From an uncultured Flavobacteriales bacterium (GTDB lineage Bacteria > Bacteroidota > Bacteroidia > Flavobacteriales_E > Vicingaceae): DNA of 6,074 bases. The notes under the pieces are model-generated. The model had not been told where the DNA came from and searched no databases. It worked only from the letters and a program-made list of their open reading frames with translations. The position numbers and the translations under genes were made by a program. The stretch spans positions 1 to 6,074 of the forward strand of contig CAJXRL010000170.1 of assembly GCA_913059105.1 (NCBI GenBank). Reading direction: 5' to 3'. This document shows positions 1 to 6,074 of the stretch, piece by piece. The stretch's first letter is position 1. Each line of letters opens with the position of its first letter.

Positions 1-46
1 AGATTTCTGCCTGTCTCGTGGGCTCGGAGATGTGTATAAGAGACAG
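1..46 (+). other. Untrimmed Illumina Nextera (Tn5) adapter, not genomic
   Basis: Bases 1-4 (AGAT) match the 3' end of the P7 flow-cell primer. Bases 5-12 (TTCTGCCT) occupy the 8-base i7 index slot and match, from memory, Nextera index N703. Bases 13-46 are the Read 2 transposase adapter, whose last 19 bases (28-46, AGATGTGTATAAGAGACAG) are the Tn5 mosaic end. The three parts sit in the order and spacing of a Nextera P7 arm reading into an insert, so genomic DNA begins at 47. In the frame of the following gene the adapter translates as VGSEMCIRDR, a peptide well known as adapter contamination in protein databases. Any start codon placed here, such as the GTG at 18, is artificial. Confidence 0.98.
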
Positions 47-47
47 G

Positions 48-1982
48 TCCTACGACAATTTCAAAAAAAGTGTAAATTATGCGAAGAAAGGCGACATCAA
101 AGACCTTACGCATCTCATAATCGCGGGATTATCTGGAATAGCCAGCTCTCAAACCATGTTGGGTAAATTTCAAGAATCTGAAGCGGTATTGAAAGAGGCA
201 TGGACTCTTGCCAACAAGACCTCGAACAAAGTGGGATTGGCGAATATCTTGGCGGATTTTGGATTAAACAATAAAATACAAGGCAATTATGACACTGCAC
301 TTGAGTACTATATGCAAAGTGAAGAGCTTTGTAGGCAATTAGACAACAAACTTTTATTAGTCCTAATTCGATACAATATTGGGGATATTTATTTGAACCT
401 TGGTCAATACAAAAAAGGGATTTATTGGTGTAAAAAGGGATTGGACAATTCTAAAAACACCGAAATAAACAATGAAAAACTGTGTAAATGTTTATACCAA
501 GGTCATAAAGCGCTAGGGCAGAATCTCAAGGCGCTAGAATATCATGAAAAAATGGTTGTCCTGCGTGACAGCTCAAAAAAAGAAGAGACGGGACAAAAAC
601 TACAACTTATGCAGTTTTCCAGTCAAAGAGCCATTGATAGCTTGGCACAGGGGGAGAAGGAGTTGACTATGAAAATGGGGTTTCAAAAGGAGCTATTTAA
701 AAAGAACGAAACGCGAAACTATTTAATAGCGGGAGTTTCTCTGGCTTTACTTTTTTCTATTGGTATTTTGAGCAGATTAAGTTTTGTTCGTAAAACGAAT
801 AAAGAATTGCATATCGCTAAAACTAGAGCAGAACAATCTGAAGCCTTCAAACAGCAGTTTTTGGCGAACATGAGTCATGAAATTCGAACACCTATGCACG
901 CTATTTCAGGTATGGTCAAGATTTTAAAGAGAAATGAGCATCCCACTACCCAAGATACCTACCTGAATGCCATGCATAGCAGTTCAGATAATCTACTGGT
1001 TATTTTGAATGACGTTTTAGATTTATCGAAAATTGAAGTAGGGAAATTGGACATAGAAAGCATTCCTGTAAAACCAGCTGACATTGTTGAAAATGTCATG
1101 CAGATTTTAAAATTTAAAGCCGAAGAAAAAGGTTTGATCTTATCTGCCAACATAGAAAAAGATGTCCCTTCACTCGTAATGGGCGACCCAACCCGATTGA
1201 ATCAAATCTTAATTAACCTCATCGGCAATTCCATCAAGTTTACTGAAAAAGGAAGCGTAAACGTTCTCTTAGCAAAAGCAGAAGATAAACTAAGGTTTAG
1301 CATAACAGATACCGGGATAGGAATTCCCAAAAATCGAATTGACAAGATATTTGGAGCTTTTGAGCAAGCAGAAGATTCTACCAGCAGAAGTTATGGAGGT
1401 ACAGGATTAGGATTGAGCATTACCCAACAATTAACCGAACTACAAAAGGGTAAAATTTGGGTAGAAAGTAAAGAAGGGAAAGGAAGTACCTTTTTTGTAG
1501 AACTGCCTATAATAGCTGCAGCAGAAGATGCGACAGGTAAAGAATTGATTACAGAAGATAATCTAAAATCAAAAGCAGCTGCATTAAACGGTACTCGCAT
1601 TCTATTGGTAGAAGACAATGCCTTTAACCAAATGATTGCCCAAGATGATTTAAACTATTACATAGAAGGAGTTAAAATTGATACCGTAGAGAACGGTTTA
1701 TTGGCGGTAGAAAAATACCAAACCAATGAATATGACTTAATCTTGATGGATGTTCAAATGCCAATAATGAATGGTTTTGAAGCAACACAAAAAATAAGAG
1801 AATTGGAAAAAATGGCAGGAAAAGGAAAGACCATTCCGATCATTGCCATGACAGCTAGTTTATTAAAGTCAGAAGTAGATAGTTGTTATCATGCTGGTAT
1901 GAACAATTACATTCCTAAACCTTATCAGCCGGAACAGTTGATTTGGCCGATTTATGAAGAGTTAAAAAAAGGAATAGTCTAA
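48..1982 (+). CDS. TPR hybrid histidine kinase, 5'-truncated (gene 1)
   Basis: This is a membrane sensor kinase predicted to autophosphorylate on His and pass the phosphate to its own receiver domain. The true start is lost: the frame runs open into the adapter, and the first full genomic codon is at 48. Numbering below counts from the artificial GTG at 18. About four TPR-like helix pairs lie at residues 41-67, 80-108, 121-147 and 159-186. One membrane helix spans 235-254 (nt 720-779). A short linker leads to a HisKA H-box (SHEIRTP, phospho-acceptor H287). The HATPase_c domain has N-box N400/N404, G1 DTGIGIP 431-437, F-box around 444-450 and G2 GGTGLGL 460-466. The C-terminal receiver has acidic E532/D533, phospho-acceptor D578, T612 and K634. 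All catalytic residues are present. No HPt or DNA-binding domain follows. By comparison with gene 2, a signal peptide and perhaps 170 residues are missing at the N-terminus. The TPR part is expected to be periplasmic. The stop overlaps the gene 2 start. The kinase half is about 80% identical to gene 2. The ligand is unknown. Confidence 0.95.
   Translation, partial: SYDNFKKSVNYAKKGDIKDLTHLIIAGLSGIASSQTMLGKFQESEAVLKEAWTLANKTSNKVGLANILADFGLNNKIQGNYDTALEYYMQSEELCRQLDNKLLLVLIRYNIGDIYLNLGQYKKGIYWCKKGLDNSKNTEINNEKLCKCLYQGHKALGQNLKALEYHEKMVVLRDSSKKEETGQKLQLMQFSSQRAIDSLAQGEKELTMKMGFQKELFKKNETRNYLIAGVSLALLFSIGILSRLSFVRKTNKELHIAKTRAEQSEAFKQQFLANMSHEIRTPMHAISGMVKILKRNEHPTTQDTYLNAMHSSSDNLLVILNDVLDLSKIEVGKLDIESIPVKPADIVENVMQILKFKAEEKGLILSANIEKDVPSLVMGDPTRLNQILINLIGNSIKFTEKGSVNVLLAKAEDKLRFSITDTGIGIPKNRIDKIFGAFEQAEDSTSRSYGGTGLGLSITQQLTELQKGKIWVESKEGKGSTFFVELPIIAAAEDATGKELITEDNLKSKAAALNGTRILLVEDNAFNQMIAQDDLNYYIEGVKIDTVENGLLAVEKYQTNEYDLILMDVQMPIMNGFEATQKIRELEKMAGKGKTIPIIAMTASLLKSEVDSCYHAGMNNYIPKPYQPEQLIWPIYEELKKGIV
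827..859 (+). repeat. 33-nt exact repeat, copy in gene 1
   Basis: Identical over 33 nt to the last 33 bases of the window (6042-6074). It codes for AEQSEAFKQQ, the linker just before the H-box. The base before it differs (G826 against A6041). Gene 2 differs here (AEQSEQYKQQ, with several changed bases). Confidence 0.95.
1968..1973 (+). promoter_or_regulatory. Ribosome-binding site for gene 2
   Basis: AAAGGA lies 8 nt before the ATG at 1982, inside the codons for the C-terminal LKKG of gene 1. With the TAATG overlap it supports the 1982 start and suggests translational coupling. The same motif stands at the same spacing before gene 3. Strong Shine-Dalgarno sites are not the rule in Bacteroidota, so its use is inferred. 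Confidence 0.55.
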
Positions 1983-4426
1983 TGAAAAATTTTCTCATCT
2001 CTTTATTTCTATTCATTGGTTTCAACGCCACTGCCCAATTAAACATCGATAGTTTAAATCAAATATGGTTAAATACTAGCATTGCTGACTCGATCCGATT
2101 TGAGGCAATGCATAAAATAATAGGAAAGGGCTATGTGCGATCCAATCCAGATACTGCAATTCAGTTAGCTCAACAACTATACATCAGTGCTATAAAAACA
2201 AAATATAAAAATTGGCAAATAAGATCTCTGGATTTGCAAGGAGCGAGTTATTACGAAAAAGGTGAGTTTCCTGAAGCAATGAAATTTTTCGAGCGTTGTT
2301 TATTAATTTCAGAAGAGATAGAAAGCAAAAAAGAAATTACTCATGCTTTAAGCATGATAGGGAAGGTTTACAAGCAATTAGGAGAAACAAATAAAGCTCT
2401 AAAATACCTCACTAAAAGTATAAAAATTAGTGAAGAAATGGGAAAAAGAGCAAATACAGTTATGGCCTTGACAGCGATAGGCAACATTTATGCTCAGCAG
2501 AAAAAATACGATAAGGCATTGGAATACTTTGAACAGATTTTGTCAATCTCCGAAGAGTTTAACCTTAAACATGGAATTGCAGCCTCTTTACATAATATTG
2601 GAAAAATGCGTGGTCATAAAGGTGATGAAATTAAAGCTTTGGATTATTACAACCGAAGCTTAATTATGCACGAAAGACTAGGGAGTACGAGAGCTGTCTG
2701 TATAAACTTGATGGCAATTGGAAGGATTTATGAAAACCAAGGCGAAATAAATAAGGCATTGGGTTATTACAATCGAAGTTTGCAAGTTGCGGAAAAAATG
2801 GGCAACAAACGAGGTATTTCTGCTGCTTTAATTGGAATTGGGAATATTTACAAAGAACAAGGTCAATTAATTAAAGCTACATCTTTCGGAGAACGATCAT
2901 TGGTAATCGCGGAAGAAATTGGTTCCCCACCAGGAATTAAAAGAGCATCAGGTTTTTTGTACTCGATCTACAAGAAGCAAGATCTGGGAATGAAGGCATT
3001 AAAAATGCATGAACTCTATATTAAAATGCGTGATAGTATTCAATCTATTGAAGCCAAAAAAGGGCTTATTCGTATGGAAGTGGAACATGATTATGAAAAA
3101 CGGGAACTAATTTCTGATCGAGAACACCAAAAAGAAATATTCAAGAAGAATGAAACTCGAAATATATTGGTAGGAGGAGTAATACTTGCATTACTTTTTT
3201 CAATAGGGATATTTAGTAGACTGAGATATATTCGAAAGACTAATTCTAAATTAGAGATAGCGAAGAATAAAGCGGAACAAAGTGAACAATACAAACAGCA
3301 GTTTTTGGCGAACATGAGCCATGAAATTCGCACACCGATGCATGCCATTTCGGGAATGGTCAAAATCCTTAAAAGGAAGAAGCATCCTCTTGAACAAGAT
3401 ACCTTTTTGAATGCAATGCACAGCAGTTCAGATAATTTAATTGTAATACTCAATGATGTGTTGGATATTTCTAAAATTGAAGCTGGGAAATTAGATATAG
3501 AATCTATCGCTATGCAGCCTACTGCAATTATTAAGAATGTGATTCAAATTCTAAAATTTAAGGCTGAAGAAAAAGGTTTAATACTCTCATCAATTATTGA
3601 TGAAGAAGTCCCGCCAATTGTAATGGGAGACCCCACTCGGTTAAATCAAATTTTAATTAATCTCTTGGGTAATTCTATCAAGTTTACTGAGAAAGGAAGT
3701 GTTACGCTTCTGCTGACTAAGGTAGAAGATAAACTGAAGTTTAGCATTAGTGATACTGGAATAGGAATACCTGAGGATCGAATAGATAAAATATTTGGAG
3801 CTTTCGAACAAGCGAATAGCTCAACGAGTAGAAATTATGGTGGAACTGGTTTAGGCTTGAGCATTACCCAACAATTAACCGAATTACAAAACGGAAAGAT
3901 TTGGGTGGATAGTGAAGAAGGAAAGGGAAGTACCTTTTTTGTAGAATTACCACTTGCCCTTGCAAACTCCGATGCCACAGGAAAGGATCTTATTACAGAA
4001 GACCATTTAAAATCAATGTCAGAATCTCTTAAAGGAGCTAGAATACTCTTGGTAGAAGACAATGCTTTTAACCAGATGATTGCACAAGATGATTTGAATT
4101 ATTACATCGAGGATGTGAAAATTGATACCGTCGAAAATGGATTATTAGCCGTTGAAAAATTTCAAGCCAATGACTACGACCTAATCTTAATGGATGTTCA
4201 AATGCCTGTAATGAATGGATTTGAAGCAACTCAAAAAATTAGGGATTTAGAAAAAGCTACTGGCAAAGAAAACACGATGCCTATTATTGCTATGACAGCC
4301 AGTTTATTAAAATCAGAAGTAGATAGTTGTTACACTGCAGGTATGAACAATTACATTCCTAAACCCTATCAACCTCAGGAATTAATTGGGCCTATATATA
4401 CCGAACTAAAAAAAGGAAAAATTTAA
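1982..4426 (+). CDS. TPR hybrid histidine kinase, complete (gene 2)
   Basis: Complete 814-residue sensor kinase. The ATG at 1982 shares its A with the gene 1 stop (TAATG), has an AAAGGA site 8 nt upstream and opens directly with a signal peptide: residues 1-18, hydrophobic core, AxA cleavage motif ATA before Q19. Residues 46-365 form eight TPR units at an exact 40-residue period, predicted periplasmic. A membrane helix spans 395-414. A charged linker (about 415-440) leads to the HisKA H-box SHEIRTP with H447. HATPase_c has N-box N560/N564, G1 DTGIGIP 591-597, F-box about 604-610 and G2 GGTGLGL 620-626. The receiver (about 686-810) has E692/D693, phospho-acceptor D738, T772 and K794. The expected flow is TPR input, autophosphorylation at H447, then transfer to D738. 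There is no HPt or DNA-binding output, so a separate HPt or regulator is needed, or the receiver tunes the kinase. From residue 383 to the end it aligns gap-free with gene 1. Architecture is certain; the signal sensed and the target are unknown. Confidence 0.97.
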   Translation: MKNFLISLFLFIGFNATAQLNIDSLNQIWLNTSIADSIRFEAMHKIIGKGYVRSNPDTAIQLAQQLYISAIKTKYKNWQIRSLDLQGASYYEKGEFPEAMKFFERCLLISEEIESKKEITHALSMIGKVYKQLGETNKALKYLTKSIKISEEMGKRANTVMALTAIGNIYAQQKKYDKALEYFEQILSISEEFNLKHGIAASLHNIGKMRGHKGDEIKALDYYNRSLIMHERLGSTRAVCINLMAIGRIYENQGEINKALGYYNRSLQVAEKMGNKRGISAALIGIGNIYKEQGQLIKATSFGERSLVIAEEIGSPPGIKRASGFLYSIYKKQDLGMKALKMHELYIKMRDSIQSIEAKKGLIRMEVEHDYEKRELISDREHQKEIFKKNETRNILVGGVILALLFSIGIFSRLRYIRKTNSKLEIAKNKAEQSEQYKQQFLANMSHEIRTPMHAISGMVKILKRKKHPLEQDTFLNAMHSSSDNLIVILNDVLDISKIEAGKLDIESIAMQPTAIIKNVIQILKFKAEEKGLILSSIIDEEVPPIVMGDPTRLNQILINLLGNSIKFTEKGSVTLLLTKVEDKLKFSISDTGIGIPEDRIDKIFGAFEQANSSTSRNYGGTGLGLSITQQLTELQNGKIWVDSEEGKGSTFFVELPLALANSDATGKDLITEDHLKSMSESLKGARILLVEDNAFNQMIAQDDLNYYIEDVKIDTVENGLLAVEKFQANDYDLILMDVQMPVMNGFEATQKIRDLEKATGKENTMPIIAMTASLLKSEVDSCYTAGMNNYIPKPYQPQELIGPIYTELKKGKI
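2117..3076 (+). repeat. Array of eight 120-bp TPR repeats within gene 2
   Basis: Eight units of exactly 120 bp (40 residues) start at protein residues 46, 86, 126, 166, 206, 246, 286 and 326, with no insertion or deletion between them. Each has Ala at unit position 14 (A59, A99, A139, A179, A219, A259, A299, A339), the small residue of TPR helix B. Units 3, 4, 5, 6 and 7 open with IG, followed in several by xIY, as in IGNIY or IGRIY. Units 5 and 6 share YYNRSL and are close at DNA level over that stretch. The first and last units are the most degenerate. A 40-residue rather than 34-residue period is typical of the longer TPR variants found in bacterial signalling proteins. Confidence 0.9.
3128..4426 (+). 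repeat. Tandem duplication, copy 2 (membrane helix to stop)
   Basis: Partner of 684-1982 at an offset of +2444 bp. The embedded ribosome-binding site (1968-1973 and 4412-4417) and the TAATG junction (1980 and 4424) also correspond. The first codons of the following genes are alike too (MKNF in both), so the homology crosses the gene boundary. Confidence 0.93.
4412..4417 (+). promoter_or_regulatory. Ribosome-binding site for gene 3
   Basis: AAAGGA lies 8 nt before the ATG at 4426, within the codons for the terminal KKG of gene 2. It is the exact counterpart of the site at 1968-1973 and supports the overlapping start. Confidence 0.55.
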
Positions 4427-6074
4427 TGAAAAACTTTCAAATCTCTATTATCCTTCTCTTTGGTATTTTTCAGATGTTATCTTTTGGCATGTTCGCTCAA
4501 GATGAAAGCCAACATCAAGTTGATTCCTTAAATGGAGTGGCTGATGCTGCTAGCACTATTGAGGATAAGGCAGAAAATTATTGCTGGGCAGGAATGGCTG
4601 CATATAACGTTTCACTAGAACTAGCACTGAAGCAATTCAAACTTGCCAACAAGTATTTCAAACAATTACCCAACTCTATTCTCAACGCAAGGAATCAAGA
4701 TTGGATGGGATATGTCTACTTCAGAATCGATCAAAGAGATTCTGCAGCCCTTTATTACTTAAAAGGTATAGAAAGCGCGAAGAGGTTAGATAGTGTAAGT
4801 TGGGTTGTCAGTTTTCAGTCTCATTACTTGTATAATTGTTTATATAAAGACTCAAAGACCAGAGCCTATGAATACCTTGAGGAACAAATTGAAATGGCTG
4901 ATAAAAACAAAAATGCGCTATTAAAAATGTCGGTACAAGCCTTTCTTGGTAGTTTATTGGAATATGATATGCGGTACGATGAAGCGGTTAAAATTTTTAA
5001 AGAAGCACTTGAAATAGCGATAAAACTTCAGATGGAGGAACGTATCAATTTTTTTACAATGACTATAGCCAACACCTATTTTAGTAATTGTGATATGCCC
5101 ATGTCAGCAAAATGGTATTTTGAAGCGATGCACTTATTAGAGCCAAAAGGGTATTCGCTAGACCTAGCTAGGACCAATTCTAACCTTGGAGATTGTTTTG
5201 CCCTGATGGGAGACTTTGAGCAAGCAATGACTTACTCTAACAAAGGGATAGAAATTGCTTTACAACTTGAGAATAAAACAGAAAGCAATTGGTGTTTAGC
5301 GCATTTATATTCAAATATGGCGGACAATTTATATATCGAAATTGGAGATTATGAATCTGCCATTGCTTTTCTGCATAAATCGAGCGCTATTTATTCAAAC
5401 ACAAACAATCAACGAGGGTTAACCATTGTTAATACTCGATTAGGAAAAGCTCATTTACGAAATAATAATATCGATTCTGCAAACTATTACTTTGAACTGG
5501 TATGGAATGTCTATAATTCTAAAAGCCCGGGAGGGGTTCATCTACAGGCACTTTACCTAGGTTATCTTGGAGATGCATACATCAAGCTAGGGAAAATGAA
5601 AAGGGCTGAAGAACTTCTGCTGAAGTCTGTTCAGATTTCTGACAGTAACAAATTGTATACCTACAAACTAGAAGGTCATTTTTCACTTTATGAATTATAT
5701 AGAATACAGGGAAATTCTGACTTGGCGCTCCATCATTTTGAAAAATATTTTGACACTTATCTCCAAATTAACAATCCACTGCAGGTTAAAAAGGCCTTCG
5801 GAGGGTCTATGGCATATGAGTTTCAGAAAAAAACAGAACTAGAAAAGGTACAACAAGATTTAAAGGATTTGGTTGCCACTGACAATTTAAACAAACAAAA
5901 GCAACAATCTTATCTCCTCATTGGAGGACTTCTATTAGCATTAGTTTTTGGAGGGTTTATTCTATATCGGTTTAGAATAAGCAACAAGCAAAAGAAAATT
6001 ATTGAGCAGCAAAAAAGGAAAGCAGAAGTTTTAAAAGAAAAAGCAGAACAATCTGAAGCCTTCAAACAGCAGTT
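4426..6074 (+). CDS. TPR sensor histidine kinase, 3'-truncated (gene 3)
   Basis: Open frame of 549 complete codons running off the window end, so there is no stop. The ATG at 4426 shares its A with the gene 2 stop. The signal peptide is about residues 1-24 (MKNF start, long hydrophobic core, FA before Q25). About eight TPR-like units can be seen at 94-121, 174-201, 214-241, 254-281, 298-326, 339-366, 381-408 and 421-448, less regular than in gene 2. A charged helical segment (about 467-494) precedes the membrane helix at 496-516 (nt 5911-5973). A Lys/Glu/Gln-rich, probably coiled-coil linker (517-549) ends in AEQSEAFKQQ, the motif that in gene 1 directly precedes the H-box helix; gene 2 has a variant of it. 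The frame stops six residues before the expected phospho-acceptor His. The kinase and receiver, about 374 residues if like gene 2, are therefore predicted but not seen. The sensor domain is not alignable with those of genes 1 and 2. A different C-terminal output cannot be excluded from this window. Confidence 0.9.
   Translation, partial: MKNFQISIILLFGIFQMLSFGMFAQDESQHQVDSLNGVADAASTIEDKAENYCWAGMAAYNVSLELALKQFKLANKYFKQLPNSILNARNQDWMGYVYFRIDQRDSAALYYLKGIESAKRLDSVSWVVSFQSHYLYNCLYKDSKTRAYEYLEEQIEMADKNKNALLKMSVQAFLGSLLEYDMRYDEAVKIFKEALEIAIKLQMEERINFFTMTIANTYFSNCDMPMSAKWYFEAMHLLEPKGYSLDLARTNSNLGDCFALMGDFEQAMTYSNKGIEIALQLENKTESNWCLAHLYSNMADNLYIEIGDYESAIAFLHKSSAIYSNTNNQRGLTIVNTRLGKAHLRNNNIDSANYYFELVWNVYNSKSPGGVHLQALYLGYLGDAYIKLGKMKRAEELLLKSVQISDSNKLYTYKLEGHFSLYELYRIQGNSDLALHHFEKYFDTYLQINNPLQVKKAFGGSMAYEFQKKTELEKVQQDLKDLVATDNLNKQKQQSYLLIGGLLLALVFGGFILYRFRISNKQKKIIEQQKRKAEVLKEKAEQSEAFKQQ
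6042..6074 (+). repeat. 33-nt exact repeat, copy at the contig end in gene 3
   Basis: Exact match to 827-859 in gene 1, reaching the very last base. It shows that gene 3 joins the same kinase module as gene 1, and it probably explains why the assembly stops here. Confidence 0.95.

Larger units (their letters stand above)
684..1982 (+). repeat. Tandem duplication, copy 1 (membrane helix to stop)
   Basis: This 1299-bp block codes for the membrane helix, HisKA, HATPase_c and receiver of gene 1. It pairs with 3128-4426 at a constant offset of 2444 bp without a single indel. Similarity starts at the QKE(L/I)FKKNETRN motif just outside the membrane helix and runs through the stop codon. By hand count the proteins are about 80% identical over 427 residues (about 84 differences). 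Upstream of 684 the two genes do not align well. Confidence 0.93.

Noticed and set aside
28..46. Tn5 mosaic end as a sign of a natural transposon
   Set aside because: It is joined to the Nextera Read 2 adapter, an index and the P7 tail, so it comes from library preparation.
18..47. GTG start at 18 for gene 1
   Set aside because: It lies in the sequencing adapter, so the residues it adds are not from the organism.
61..70. Poly-A runs (also near 1964-1970) as phase-variation tracts
   Set aside because: They are only about seven bases, in AT-rich Lys codons, and the frames are intact; nothing points to slippage control.
1391..1618. 75-residue antisense open frame, matched by one of equal length at 3835-4062
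   Set aside because: The two sit at the 2444-bp offset because the sense strand is duplicated there. They lie fully inside kinase/receiver coding sequence and have no recognisable domain; the conservation is explained by the sense genes.
3091..3453. 120-residue antisense open frame
   Set aside because: It mirrors the membrane helix and H-box region of gene 2, has no ribosome site and shows no family resemblance.

Overview
The window is an AT-rich contig, about 6 kb, most likely from a Bacteroidota bacterium (Flavobacteriia or a relative). The support is the low GC, the ...A|Q signal-peptide ends, and the architecture of periplasmic TPR repeats, one membrane helix and a cytoplasmic hybrid histidine kinase. 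No rRNA or other marker gene is present, so the taxonomy is inference.

Layout: positions 1-46 are not genomic. They are an untrimmed Illumina Nextera (Tn5) library adapter: the P7 tail, an 8-base i7 index and the Read 2 adapter ending in the 19-bp mosaic end. From 47 onward the window is wall-to-wall coding on the plus strand, with three genes in one frame-overlapping operon. Gene 1 (48-1982) is a 5'-truncated TPR hybrid kinase. Gene 2 (1982-4426) is a complete 814-residue TPR hybrid kinase. Gene 3 (4426-6074) is a TPR sensor cut off by the contig end six residues before the expected phospho-acceptor histidine. Both junctions are TAATG (stop and start share one A), each preceded by an AAAGGA ribosome-binding site inside the last codons of the upstream gene. 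There is no intergenic space and no visible terminator. The operon promoter must lie upstream of the window.

Genes 1 and 2 are tandem paralogues. From just before the membrane helix to the stop codon they align without a gap at a constant offset of 2444 bp, about 80% identical in protein by hand count, while their TPR sensor halves do not align well. Gene 3 repeats the same plan with a third, different TPR domain. The simplest reading is an expanded sensor array: different periplasmic inputs feed nearly the same kinase/receiver module. None of the visible proteins has an HPt or DNA-binding domain, so the downstream phosphorelay partner is outside the window.

The unusual points are the contrast between conserved transmitters and divergent sensors, exact-identity patches suggesting gene conversion, an exact 40-residue (120-bp) TPR array in gene 2, and a contig end that coincides with a 33-nt repeat shared with gene 1. 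I see no CRISPR array, mobile element, RNA gene or clearly unknown system.
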